A stretch of 64,000 bases of DNA, from contig JAMSKV010000010.1 of assembly GCA_024515975.1 (NCBI GenBank), forward strand, positions 62,001 through 126,000, written 5' to 3'. The notes below the pieces were generated by a model. That model was not told the DNA's origin. It worked only from the letters and a program-made list of their open reading frames with translations, and did not search any database. Shown here in pieces: positions 44,629-53,683 of this stretch. The stretch comes from Endosaccharibacter trunci. Lineage in GTDB: Bacteria > Pseudomonadota > Alphaproteobacteria > Acetobacterales > Acetobacteraceae. The number at the start of each line of letters is the position of its first letter. The first letter of the stretch is position 1. A program made the position numbers and the translations under genes.

Positions 44629-45014
44629 GGCGTGACGCTGTCCTGATGCTCCCCGGGCAGAAGGAGCGGCGGCACCGGAACCAGGGGAACCGGCTGCATC
44701 GGCGGAGCAGGGAACGGCGGAAGCGCGTCGTGCGGCGATGCAGCAGGCGCCGCCACCACCGTCACGCCCACGACCACAGCTCCGGTGGCGACCGGAGCCG
44801 GGTGATGGTGGAAATGGTGTGCCCAGGCCGGCATGGTGACCACGGCGATCTGCCGCAGCACCAGATACAGTCCGATCTGTGCCCCGATCGCTACCGCCAC
44901 TCCGGTCACGCGCGGCCAGAGCGGGCGCGGCGGACGGGCCGGCGCCGCGCCCGGCCGCCAGACGTAGTGGTCCTCCGCCGGGGGCGGGGACCGCAGGAAC
45001 GGAAGCCGGATCAG
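44625..45014 (-). CDS. Small membrane-anchored hypothetical protein
   Basis: An open frame of about 129 residues if it starts near 45014, where it overlaps the asd stop; the exact start is uncertain because no ATG is available and a CTG or GTG would be needed. It has a short basic, proline-rich N terminus, one hydrophobic helix (VAVAIGAQIGLYLVLRQIAVV), a histidine-rich HHFHHHPAP segment, a second hydrophobic stretch and a very proline-rich tail. It lies between asd and the DprA-like gene on the same strand and overlaps the start of the latter by four bases. This coupling supports it being real. No family is recognised. Confidence 0.45.
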   Translation of the reverse strand: MIRLPFLRSPPPAEDHYVWRPGAAPARPPRPLWPRVTGVAVAIGAQIGLYLVLRQIAVVTMPAWAHHFHHHPAPVATGAVVVGVTVVAAPAASPHDALPPFPAPPMQPVPLVPVPPLLLPGEHQDSVTP

Positions 45015-46042
45015 GCCGCTCTCGCCGGCAGCAGGTCGAGCGCGATCATCGCTTCCGCGATCTGCACCGCGTTCAGCGCCGCGCCCTTGCGCAGATTGTC
45101 GGACACGCACCAGAAGGCGAGCCCGTTCGGCACGGTCGGGTCGATTCTCAAACGGCTCACGTAGCTCGCATCCTCGCCCACGCATTCGATCGGCGTGACG
45201 TAGCCGCCATCCTCGCGCTTGTCATGCAGAACGACGCCTTCCGCTTCGCGCAAGGCGGCGCGGGCCCGATCGAGGTCCACGGGCTCCTCGAACTCCACCA
45301 CCACGCTCTCGGAATGGCCGACGAACACGGGCACGCGCACGCAGGTCGCGAACACGGAGATGTCCGCGCCCATGATCTTGCGGGTTTCCACCGTCATCTT
45401 CCATTCCTCCTTCGTGGAGCCGTCCTCCATGAAGCGGTCGATATGCGGGATCAGGTTGAAGGCGATCTGCTTGGTGAACTGCTCGACCGTCGGCGGATCG
45501 CCCACGAACGAGCCCTTGGACTGGGCGAACAGCTCGTCCATGCCTTCCTTGCCGGCACCGGACACGGCCTGGTAGGTCGAGACCACCACGCGCTTGATCG
45601 TGAACAGCTCGTGCAGAGGCTGCAGCGCCACCACCATCTGGATGGTGGAACAGTTCGGATTGGCGATGATCCGGCGCCGGCCCAGCTTCTTCAGCGCGTT
45701 GGCGTTCACCTCGGGCACGACCAAGGGCACGTCCGGCTCCATGCGGAACTGCGAGGTGTTGTCGATCACCACGCAACCGGCCGCCGCCGCGCGCGGCGCA
45801 TGCACGGCGGACACGGATGCACCCGGGCTGAACAGGCCGATATCCCAGCCGGTGAAGTCGAATGTCTCCAGGTTCTGCACCTTGAGCACGCGCTTGTCGC
45901 CGAACGAGATTTCCTGGCCGACCGAGCGCGCGGAGGCGAGAGCGGCGACCTGGTCCACGGGGAAGTCGCGCTCGGCGAGAATCTTCAGGATCTCGCGCCC
46001 GACCGCCCCGGTGGCTCCTGCAACGGCAACGCGATAACCCAT
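45011..46042 (-). CDS. asd: Aspartate-semialdehyde dehydrogenase
   Basis: A 343-residue cytoplasmic enzyme that reduces aspartyl phosphate to aspartate semialdehyde for lysine, threonine, methionine and diaminopimelate synthesis. The NADP-binding GATGAVG is at 9-15 and the catalytic cysteine is Cys131 in IANPNCSTIQMV. Other family elements are VVSTYQAVSGAGKEGMDEL and TCVRVPVFVGHSESV. The ATG at 46042 is preceded by GAGG at proper spacing; an upstream in-frame ATG at 46069 is not needed. Confidence 0.95.
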   Translation of the reverse strand: MGYRVAVAGATGAVGREILKILAERDFPVDQVAALASARSVGQEISFGDKRVLKVQNLETFDFTGWDIGLFSPGASVSAVHAPRAAAAGCVVIDNTSQFRMEPDVPLVVPEVNANALKKLGRRRIIANPNCSTIQMVVALQPLHELFTIKRVVVSTYQAVSGAGKEGMDELFAQSKGSFVGDPPTVEQFTKQIAFNLIPHIDRFMEDGSTKEEWKMTVETRKIMGADISVFATCVRVPVFVGHSESVVVEFEEPVDLDRARAALREAEGVVLHDKREDGGYVTPIECVGEDASYVSRLRIDPTVPNGLAFWCVSDNLRKGAALNAVQIAEAMIALDLLPARAA

Positions 46043-46298
46043 GGTTTCGTCCTCGGCATGAACCGGCATGCCGTTCAGATACGGATACGCATGCCGGCGG
46101 AAAAGGGTGGAGCCATTCTGCTACCCTCAGGGGGGGATTAAGCGCAACAACCGGAAAGACAACCCTGCTTCACGGACATGCTCCGCGACGGAGAGATTGA
46201 AGTCGGATCGAGCCGGGATACCGGAGAGGACATCGTCTCCGGGGAACGCGGTCCCACCCTTGGGCGTTCGGACCGACAACGATGGGAGGGAGCGAAAC

Positions 46299-48494
46299 AT
46301 GGCGGACGCGCCTGGAGAACCTGGGCAACCGCCGCGTTGGCTGCCGATCGGCAAGGATGGCGTCGGCCGTGCGCTCAGCGCCGATTCCCGCGTCTGGTTC
46401 ACCATTGGCAACGGCATCCTGAACGAGATCGCCTATCCGCGCATCGACCAGACCGCCGTGCGCGATTTCGGCCTTATTCTCACCGATGGAGAGAGTTTCT
46501 TCGCCGAGGAACGACGTGATTGCACGGCCGAGATCGCCGCGGTCGAGCCGGGCGTACCGTTCTTCGAGGTCAACAGCACCCATTCCGGCGGCCGCTTCTC
46601 GCTCCGGAAACGGATCGTTTCCGACCCGCACCGTCCCGCCATCCTTCAGCAGGTCCGGGTCGTCGATCATGGTGGCGAAGGCGATCCGCCGCTCCGCGCC
46701 CACGCCCTGCTCGCGCCGCATCTGGTCAACAACAACGGCATGGGCAGCGCCTGGATCGCCGAATACAAGGGCGTTCCGATGCTATTCGCGGAGGCGCAGG
46801 GCTCCGCCGTGGCGCTGGCGGCGGATTGCGGCTGGCGCGCCCGCTCGGCCGGCTATGCCGGAATCAGCGATGGCTGGCAGGACCTGTCCCGCCATCGGCG
46901 CATGGAATGGCAATATGACCGCGCCTTCAACGGCAACGTGGCGCTGACCGGCGAGCTCGACTGCGAACCCGGCGAGGACGTGCTGGTCGTGCTCGGGTTC
47001 GGCCGCATCTGGACCGAGGCGGCCATGCGCGCGCGCCTTGCGCTCGATGCAGGATTCGACACCGCCGCTCATGACTATGCCGGGCAATGGCGCCGCTTCC
47101 AGCAGGCGATGCTGCCGCTCGGCGCCCAGCTCGGCGGCGTGGGATCGATCACCGACCGGCTTTATCGCACCAGCCTCGCGGCGGTGCGAACGCATGAATG
47201 CCCGTCCGTGCCCGGAGCGCGGATCACCAGCCTCGGCGTCCCCTGGGCGGCCCTGCAGAACGACGGCTATCCCGCTGCATGCCATCTGGTCCGCGCGCGC
47301 GACGTCGTGTCCGGCGCCGGAGCGTTGCTGGCGGCCGGATCGGCCATGCCGGTGCGCGAGGCGCTCGACTATCTGCGTTCGGTGCAGGAATCGGACGGTC
47401 ACTGGCCACAGAATTTCTGGCTGGACGGCATGGCCGCCTGGCAGGGCCTGCAGCTCGACGAAACCGCCCAGCCTCTGTTGCTGGCCGATCTGGCTTTGCG
47501 TCGCGGCGTGCTCGACCCCGCCGCCCTGCACGGTTACTGGCCGATGGTGCGCGACGCCGCCCTGTTCCTGGCCCGGCACGATCCGCAGGACGGGCAGGAT
47601 CGCTGGGGCCGCTCGGATGGCAGTGCCGTCCACACGGCCGGCATCCGTCTGGCAGGGATGCTGATCGGCGCGGAATGGGCCGGACGGGTCGGCGAGGAGC
47701 GCCTCCAGCTTCATCTGCTCGATTGCGCCGATGCCGCGCGCGACGCGCTGCTCCGGCAAATGGACGAGCATGACGCCGAGGCGCCGGAGACGGACGTCGT
47801 TTCCCTCGTCCGCCTCGGCGTGCTGCCGCCGGACGATCCGCGGCTGCTGCGCGCGATCGAGGCGGTCGATGCCCGTCTACGCACTGAGGTCCTTGGCGTT
47901 CCCGGCTGGCAGCGCAGCGGCAATGCGCTGCGCCCGACCCGCCCGGTCCTCACGATCGAACGGGCGCTCCTGGCCGTGGCGGCCGGGCGCATCGAGGAAG
48001 CGCGCGCGCTTCTTGCCGCCGTCGAGACGATTGCCGGCGCGGGCGGCCTGCTGCCGGAGCGGGTGGACGATCCCACCGTGCGCGGCGGCGTGGTGATGCC
48101 GCATCTCTGGACCCATGCCGAGCACATCAAACTCGTGCGTGCGATTGCCGATGGCGCCATCTTCGACCAGCCGCCGCAGGCCGCGTTGCGCTATGGTGCC
48201 GCCGACATTCCCCGATCCCCGATCCTGCGCTGGCGCCCGGAAAACCCGGTCGGCACCGTTCCGCATGGCAAGCGCCTGCGCATCGAGCTGCCTGCCGCCT
48301 CCGAACTGCATTGGAGCAGCGACGATTGGGCGAGCGTGCGCAACACGCCGACGGAAACGCTGGCGCCAGGTCTGTCCGTGGCCGACCTGCCGATCGAGGC
48401 CGTGCCCGCCGGTAGCCGCATCACCTTCACCTGGCGCGATCGCGATCAGGAGATCTGGCACGGCATCGATTACGCGATCGACATCGTGTCCTAG
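46299..48494 (+). CDS. GH15 glucoamylase-like protein, probable pseudoenzyme
   Basis: A 731-residue protein with the bacterial glucodextranase/glucoamylase layout: an N-terminal beta-sandwich (about 1-270), an (alpha/alpha)6 barrel (about 290-640) and a C-terminal Ig-like domain. ALDYLRSVQESDGHWPQNFWLDG and QGLQLDETAQPLLLADLA fit the family well. Two substrate-site motifs are changed: the usual H-L-V-W-P-R-D reads HLVRARD at 329-335, and R-W-E-E, which carries the general acid, reads RWGR at 435-438. The general base is kept in LWTHAEHIKL (Glu608). GGGAGGGAG before the ATG at 46299 sets the start. It may be a binding protein or act on another glycan. There is no signal peptide. Confidence 0.82.
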   Translation: MADAPGEPGQPPRWLPIGKDGVGRALSADSRVWFTIGNGILNEIAYPRIDQTAVRDFGLILTDGESFFAEERRDCTAEIAAVEPGVPFFEVNSTHSGGRFSLRKRIVSDPHRPAILQQVRVVDHGGEGDPPLRAHALLAPHLVNNNGMGSAWIAEYKGVPMLFAEAQGSAVALAADCGWRARSAGYAGISDGWQDLSRHRRMEWQYDRAFNGNVALTGELDCEPGEDVLVVLGFGRIWTEAAMRARLALDAGFDTAAHDYAGQWRRFQQAMLPLGAQLGGVGSITDRLYRTSLAAVRTHECPSVPGARITSLGVPWAALQNDGYPAACHLVRARDVVSGAGALLAAGSAMPVREALDYLRSVQESDGHWPQNFWLDGMAAWQGLQLDETAQPLLLADLALRRGVLDPAALHGYWPMVRDAALFLARHDPQDGQDRWGRSDGSAVHTAGIRLAGMLIGAEWAGRVGEERLQLHLLDCADAARDALLRQMDEHDAEAPETDVVSLVRLGVLPPDDPRLLRAIEAVDARLRTEVLGVPGWQRSGNALRPTRPVLTIERALLAVAAGRIEEARALLAAVETIAGAGGLLPERVDDPTVRGGVVMPHLWTHAEHIKLVRAIADGAIFDQPPQAALRYGAADIPRSPILRWRPENPVGTVPHGKRLRIELPAASELHWSSDDWASVRNTPTETLAPGLSVADLPIEAVPAGSRITFTWRDRDQEIWHGIDYAIDIVS

Positions 48495-49244
48495 ACGCTC
48501 CGCCCTGGGCCGTGGCGTCCCGCCAGTCGCCCGCCGTTCCGGCTGCCTCGCCGCTCACCGTCCGGCAGACGCTTGAAGACAGGGAAAACCCGGAGCGGAG
48601 GAGCGCGCGATGTCGTGCAACGACCGTTCATCCCAGCCGCATGGCAGGCCCGCCGCATGAAGCGGATGCCGCATTGGGAGAATCGGCATGGTTCCGGTCT
48701 CTCAGTCTTGCTCGAACAGCGCCGCCGACCGCGCGTCCCGGATCGCGAAGATGCCGAGCACACCCACACCCCGCAGCGCCGGGCCGCCCTTGCCATCCTG
48801 CCAGTCGGGGTATCGCGGTTGGTCTCCGGCGTGTCAGGAGCGACCGGGGCGCAAAACCCTGCTCAGCTCCTGGTCGTCAGATCGCCGCTCGACGCGATTG
48901 TTTCGACAAGGATATTTATTCGCTGAACGATCCGTTCGGTCGGATGATGTTCGAGCCACCGGCGCGCGCAGGACGGATGCGATGCATCTGTCGAGTTCAC
49001 CGCCCACCGCAGCAGCCTCCCGGCATTCGCATGCCGAACCCCTGTCCCACCCTCCCGTTCGATCGAGCCATCACGCGGTTGATGAAAGTGCGTGGTGCGT
49101 CGTGCGGTTGTCACGATGCTGGGCTTATCTGTTCCGTGCGGGTTCGAACCGCTCAGCCTGCCCCAAGGCCTACCAGGAACGCCGGTATTGCCCCACCGGC
49201 GAGGGATGTGATCGCTCTCGATCGATCGGTACCGGCTGCGTTGC
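48495..49244. other. 750-base stretch without a recognisable gene
   Basis: Overlapping open frames exist on both strands, but none resembles a protein: they are rich in Ser, Arg, Pro and Cys and have no hydrophobic core pattern. There is a small hairpin CGGCAT-TCGC-ATGCCG at 49021-49036 and an AT-rich patch near 48905-48925. A GGTTCGAACC sequence near 49143 is not part of a tRNA. This may be a decayed gene or a region with an unrecognised RNA. Confidence 0.5.
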
Positions 49245-49724
49245 TCAGACCAGTTCCGTGTTCCAGTTGTGCTTCTGGATCTTCACCTCCAGCAACCGAA
49301 GCTGCTTCGAATAATCGTCCACCTTCTTCTGGGTGTCCGCGACGGACACGGTCGGATGGAACCGCACCTCCGACCGTGTGGTGCGGGACTGGGTGATCGT
49401 CGCCTCCTTGGCCAGATCGCGATAGGCCGCGACGCACAGGCGCAGCATGTCGCGCTCGGCAAGCGCCTGGGTCATCGTCAGACCGCCCTCGATCACGGTC
49501 GCGGCGTTGGTCGCGTTGATTCGTGCGATCAGGGAGCGCAATTCACCGACGTTGCGCTCGAATTCCTCCAGCATCTGCGCCGGGTCTTCCGCAGGCGTGT
49601 CCCCTTTCTGTACCTTGGCGTTCCGCAGCAGGCGCGCCTTCAGCTGTTCCAGCCTCTTGGCCAGATCGGACCGCACCGTCAGGGCTTCGGCGAGAACCAC
49701 AGCACCTTCCTCGTCATCGTTCAC
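49245..49724 (-). CDS. DIP1984 family protein
   Basis: A 159-residue helical protein of the DIP1984 family, found in scattered bacteria and phages, with no established function. The family pattern is clear: LAEALTVRSDLAKRLEQLKARLLRNAKVQKGD, EDPAQMLEEFERNVGELRSLIARINATNAAT, LTMTQALAERDMLRL and a C-terminal TQKKVDDYSKQLRLLEVKIQKHNWNTEL. The start is a GTG at 49724. Long heptad-like helices suggest a coiled coil. It lies just downstream of the gap at 48495-49244 and 40 bases from the end of the gluconate permease gene on the same strand. Confidence 0.82.
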   Translation of the reverse strand: MNDDEEGAVVLAEALTVRSDLAKRLEQLKARLLRNAKVQKGDTPAEDPAQMLEEFERNVGELRSLIARINATNAATVIEGGLTMTQALAERDMLRLCVAAYRDLAKEATITQSRTTRSEVRFHPTVSVADTQKKVDDYSKQLRLLEVKIQKHNWNTELV

Positions 49725-49764
49725 TGGCGAAACGATAACATGAAGCGCCGTTGTATGAAGCGCG

Positions 49765-51153
49765 TCACCCCAGCGCCCACCACAGCCCCGCCGTCGCCGC
49801 GAGCCCCCACACCGATACGATCGTCTGCAGCATCGACCACATCAGCACGGTCTGCTTGAGCGACAGCCGGAAGAACTGGTTCACCATCCAGAATCCGGCA
49901 TCGTTCACATGGCAGAAAAACACCGAGCCCGAACCGATCGCCAATGCCACCAGCGCGCCCTGAACCGTGGTCGCATGGCCGGATGCCAGGAGCGGCGCCA
50001 GCAGGCCGGCGGTGGCGCTGGTCGCCACGGTGGCCGATCCCGTCGCCTGGCGCAAAGCCACGGCCACCAGCCAGGCCAGCAGAAACCAGGGCATCCCCGA
50101 CGCATCCGCCACGCGCGCCACTGTATGGCCGATGCCGGCTTCCAGCAGCACGCCTTTCAGCCCGCCGCCGGCGCCGATGGTCAGCAGCAGCACGGCCAGA
50201 GGCGGCAGCGCGCCGCTTAGGGTGCGCCCCATCGTTGCGCGGTCGCGCCCGAGCCCCCAGCCGAGCAGCACGATCGCCGTCACCAGGGCCAGAAGCAGCG
50301 CCATCACCGGCGATCCGATCGCGACCAGCGCTTGGCCGAAGGCTCCTCCGGGCGGCAGAAGCGTTTCCGCCGCGCTCCGCCCCAGCATCAGCGCCGCCGG
50401 CATCAGCATCACCAGCAGGGACGCACCCAAACCCGGATGCCTGGCCGGTGAGGCGGGCGGGACCGGCGCATGCCCTTCCACAAACGGCGCCGCCGGCAGG
50501 GCCAGAGTCCGCATGGACGGCAAACGGCGCAGCAGGACAGCATAAACCGGCCCTGCCAGGACCGCCGCCGGCACCGCGACCAGGAAGCCGAGCGCCATGG
50601 TGGTGCCGAGATCGGCATGCAGCGTGGACACGGCGATGAGCGGACCCGGATGCGGCGGAAGGAGCGCGTGCAACGCGGTCAGTCCCGCCAGAACCGGCAC
50701 GGCGATGCTCACCACGGGCAGCTTCGTCCGCCGCACCAGCTCGAACAGGACCGGCAGCAGGATCACCAGCCCGACCTCGAAAAACAACGGCAGCCCGACC
50801 AGCATCGCCGCCGTCACCAGAGCCGCGGGCAACAGGCGCGGCCGCGTCGCCACCGGGCGCAGCAGCGCCTCCACCAGACGTTGCGCCGCGCCGCTTTCCA
50901 TCAGCACGCCGCCCAGCATCGCGCCGAGCGCCAGGATCAGGCCGATCTCGCCCAGAAGCGAACCCGCCCCTGCCTCGAATGCGCGCAGCACGGCCTGCAT
51001 CGGCATTCCCGCCGCCAGACCGAAGCCCAGGGCTGCGACCAGGATGGCCAGGAACGGCGTCAGCCGAACCCAGGCGATCAGCACGACGATGCAAAAAAGG
51101 GCCGCCGCGCAACAGCAAACCAGGGTGGTGTCGTGGGCGGTCCATGCGGTCAT
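49765..51153 (-). CDS. Gluconate permease, GntP family
   Basis: A 462-residue polytopic inner-membrane permease of the gluconate:H+ symporter family. Family landmarks are IGLILALGAMLGGVLMESGAAQRL, GLPLFFEVGLVILLPVLF, ALHALLPPHPGPL and the C-terminal VALRQATGSATVATSATAGLLAPL and SVFFCHVNDAGFWMVNQFF. GGAGAG before the ATG at 51153 sets the start. It is divergent from zwf across 221 bases, and gluconate import feeding the pentose phosphate or Entner-Doudoroff route fits with that neighbour. Idonate or other aldonates are alternative substrates. Confidence 0.92.
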   Translation of the reverse strand: MTAWTAHDTTLVCCCAAALFCIVVLIAWVRLTPFLAILVAALGFGLAAGMPMQAVLRAFEAGAGSLLGEIGLILALGAMLGGVLMESGAAQRLVEALLRPVATRPRLLPAALVTAAMLVGLPLFFEVGLVILLPVLFELVRRTKLPVVSIAVPVLAGLTALHALLPPHPGPLIAVSTLHADLGTTMALGFLVAVPAAVLAGPVYAVLLRRLPSMRTLALPAAPFVEGHAPVPPASPARHPGLGASLLVMLMPAALMLGRSAAETLLPPGGAFGQALVAIGSPVMALLLALVTAIVLLGWGLGRDRATMGRTLSGALPPLAVLLLTIGAGGGLKGVLLEAGIGHTVARVADASGMPWFLLAWLVAVALRQATGSATVATSATAGLLAPLLASGHATTVQGALVALAIGSGSVFFCHVNDAGFWMVNQFFRLSLKQTVLMWSMLQTIVSVWGLAATAGLWWALG

Positions 51154-51374
51154 GGGGCTGCTCTCCTGCCGGCCGCGCCGCACCCGGCTGCCTCTTGTCT
51201 GGACCCCGATCCGGCGTCTGCGGCGTGCCCCACGGGATGGTCCGTGTGGCAAAATCGCAAGCCGGAGCGGCGGGCAGAAGAGGGGAGAACCGGCGGGGTC
51301 ACAAAAAAGTGGGGGACGCAGCTGCCCCTGCTGCGTTGCGATGCGGACGACATCAACGGAACAGGAGTCTGCGC

Positions 51375-52919
51375 ATGGAACCGGTCGGCAAGGTTTCCTC
51401 CAACGAACGCGATGACACCCGCATCGCCCCTCCGGCCAGCAAGCCGGCGCCGCCCTGCACGCTGGTCATTTTCGGGGCGCATGGCGACCTCACCAAGCGC
51501 CTGCTGACGCCCGCCCTCTACAATCTCCTGGGCGGCGGACTGCTCGACAAGCAGTTCAAGGTGATCGGCGTCGACCGTGTGGACGGTTCGGACGAGAGCT
51601 GGCGCGACGAGCTCGGCAAGACGATGCAGGAGTTCACCAAGGACCCCAACGCCGAATTCTACACCCCGCAGATCGATCAGGGGTGGTGGGACGACCTGTC
51701 CGGGCGGATGAGCTACTACAAGGCCGATTTCACCGATGTGAGCCAGCTCGAGGGGCTGAAGGCGAAGATCAGCGGCAACGCCATCTTCTATCTGGCCGTG
51801 GCGGCGCGCTTCTTCGCGACGGTGGTGGAGAATCTGGGCAAAGCCGGGCTCACCCAGCAATCCGACGATGCCTTCCGGCGCATCGTGGTGGAGAAGCCGT
51901 TCGGGTCCGATCTCGAAAGCGCGCGCGAGCTGAACGCCCGCCTGCTCAAGGTGGTGGACGAAAGCCAGATCTACCGGATCGACCATTTCCTGGGCAAGGA
52001 GACGGTGCAGAACATCCTGGCGATGCGCTTCGGCAACGGCATCATGGAGCCGCTCTGGCGCCGCCAGTTCATCGACTATGTCGAGATCACAGCGGCCGAG
52101 ACCGTCGGCGTGGAAGGGCGCGGCGCCTTCTACGAGCCGACGGGCGCCCTGCGCGACATGGTGCCGAACCATCTGTTCCAGCTTCTGGCGATGGTGGCGA
52201 TGGAGCCGCCGAACTCGTTCTCCGCCGAGACCGTGCGCACGGCCAAGGAGCAGCTGTTCGAGGCGGTGCAGCCGATCAAGCCGGAGAACGCGATCCGCGG
52301 CCAGTACACCGCCGGCACGGTGCAGGGACGCGACGTGAAGGCCTATCGCGACAGCCCGGGCGTCGATCCGCACAGCAACACCGAGACCTATGTGGCGCTG
52401 AAGCTGGAGATCGAGAACTGGCGCTGGAGCGGAGTGCCGTTCTACATGCGCACCGGCAAGTCCATGACCGGGCGGCGCACCGAGGTTGTGGTGCATTTCA
52501 AGCCGGCGCCCTACGCGATGTTCGCCGACACGCCGGTCGACAAGCTGGCGCCGAATATCGTCACGCTGAACATCCAACCGACCCAGGGTCTGACCCTCGG
52601 CCTCAATGCCAAGATTCCGGGTCCGAAAATGGACCTGGCCGGGGTGCAGGTGAAGTTCCGCTACGAGGACGCCTTCAAGATGACGCCGAATGTCGGCTAC
52701 GAAACCCTGCTCTATGACTGCCTGACCGGCGATGCGACCCTGTTCCAGCGCGCGGACAATATCGAATCCGCCTGGAAGGTGGTCGATCCTGCGCTGAAGA
52801 GCTGGGAAGCGGACCAGAACGGGCCGGAGCTCTATGCGGCTGGCAGTGCCGGGCCGCAGGGGGCGGAGGCTCTGCTGTCGAAGAGCGGGCATAGCTGGCG
52901 CCCGCTCGACCATGGTTGA
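51375..52919 (+). CDS. zwf: Glucose-6-phosphate dehydrogenase
   Basis: A 514-residue enzyme making 6-phosphogluconolactone and NADPH from glucose-6-phosphate. The dinucleotide-binding motif is GAHGDLTK at 34-41, slightly different from the common GASGDLAK. The active-site block YRIDHFLGKETVQN carries His204. RRIVVEKPFGSDLESA and FYMRTGKSM are conserved. AGGAG stands seven bases before the ATG at 51375. Neighbouring pgl or edd genes are not present, so zwf stands alone opposite the gluconate permease. Confidence 0.95.
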   Translation: MEPVGKVSSNERDDTRIAPPASKPAPPCTLVIFGAHGDLTKRLLTPALYNLLGGGLLDKQFKVIGVDRVDGSDESWRDELGKTMQEFTKDPNAEFYTPQIDQGWWDDLSGRMSYYKADFTDVSQLEGLKAKISGNAIFYLAVAARFFATVVENLGKAGLTQQSDDAFRRIVVEKPFGSDLESARELNARLLKVVDESQIYRIDHFLGKETVQNILAMRFGNGIMEPLWRRQFIDYVEITAAETVGVEGRGAFYEPTGALRDMVPNHLFQLLAMVAMEPPNSFSAETVRTAKEQLFEAVQPIKPENAIRGQYTAGTVQGRDVKAYRDSPGVDPHSNTETYVALKLEIENWRWSGVPFYMRTGKSMTGRRTEVVVHFKPAPYAMFADTPVDKLAPNIVTLNIQPTQGLTLGLNAKIPGPKMDLAGVQVKFRYEDAFKMTPNVGYETLLYDCLTGDATLFQRADNIESAWKVVDPALKSWEADQNGPELYAAGSAGPQGAEALLSKSGHSWRPLDHG

Positions 52920-52940
52920 GGGACGAGGCTGAGGCAGGGG

Positions 52941-52964
52941 AGCCCGGCCGACCGGCCGGGCTTT
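52941..52964 (+). terminator. Terminator after zwf
   Basis: Stem AGCCCGGCC / GGCCGGGCT at 52941-52962 with a GACC loop, followed by TT. It lies between zwf and the convergent oxygenase gene ending at 52970 and may serve both. Confidence 0.7.
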
Positions 52965-52969
52965 CCGGC

Positions 52970-53602
52970 TCAGGCCGGCAGCAAACGCTTCATCACGGCC
53001 GAGACTTTGTGTCGCCGCAGTTCGTAGCGTGCCTTGTTGTCGTTCGCCATGTAGTTGAGCTGAATGGCGTAGCGCCGGCCGACGAAGGTGCGGTGGCCGT
53101 GGAAGGTGGTCGGGCCGTTGGGGAAGACCAGCAGCGTGCCGTCCACCGGCGGCACCTCGACGGCGTAGTCTTCCAGGTCGTTCGGCCCGCGCAGCAGGCG
53201 CAGGCATCCGTCCTTGCCGGCCCAGTCAGCACTGGCCGGGTTCAGATACAGCAGCACCGTGACCAGCTTGGCGGTGGAATCGGTATGGATCTGGCCGTCC
53301 TTCTCCCGCGTGCGGCCGCGCACCGTGAGCATGGTCGGGCTGTCGTTCAGGTCGAGCCCGAACTTGGCGGCGATGTGGGCGCGCAGCCGCGGGCTTTCCA
53401 TGGCCGTGATCAGGTCGCGCGCAGCTCCGCGCAGCCGCAGCGAGGAGGGCGGGAACGACCCGCCGCTGCTCATCTCAGGCAGAGTCTCGATCACGGAGGG
53501 CAGCACCGAAGGGGGCACGAAATTCGGCACGACGATGTGGGGAAAGGGGTCTGTGGCGACCGGGGTGCGGTCGAGGGCGGCGTAATCCAGGCTGTCGGGC
53601 AT
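52970..53602 (-). CDS. 2-oxoglutarate/Fe(II)-dependent oxygenase
   Basis: A 210-residue protein with a prolyl-4-hydroxylase-type double-stranded beta-helix. The iron ligands are His106 and Asp108 (GQIHTDSTAK) and His168 (TTFHGHR); Arg176 or Arg177 would hold 2-oxoglutarate. PFPHIVVPNFVPPSVLPSVI at the N terminus matches the family. The start is the ATG at 53602, as the longer frame to 53620 begins at a weak TTG. Members hydroxylate proteins, small molecules or sugars; the substrate is unknown. Convergent with zwf, with no clear partner. Confidence 0.85.
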   Translation of the reverse strand: MPDSLDYAALDRTPVATDPFPHIVVPNFVPPSVLPSVIETLPEMSSGGSFPPSSLRLRGAARDLITAMESPRLRAHIAAKFGLDLNDSPTMLTVRGRTREKDGQIHTDSTAKLVTVLLYLNPASADWAGKDGCLRLLRGPNDLEDYAVEVPPVDGTLLVFPNGPTTFHGHRTFVGRRYAIQLNYMANDNKARYELRRHKVSAVMKRLLPA

Positions 53603-53683
53603 CTCTCGGGGTTCCGGCAATCGTGCCGTCTATAAGGTCCCGATGCGGCCCAGACGCAAGCGCAAACCGGGCGGATCAGCCGG

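Noticed and set aside
49130-49160. GGTTCGAACC resembling a tRNA T-arm
   Set aside because: The sequence is a simple palindrome; flanking bases do not form a T-stem with a 7-base loop, and no anticodon arm or acceptor stem could be found.
48688-49314. A 208-residue plus-strand frame in the gene-free stretch
   Set aside because: It is Ser-, Arg- and Cys-rich with no hydrophobic periodicity and runs into the DIP1984-family gene on the other strand.
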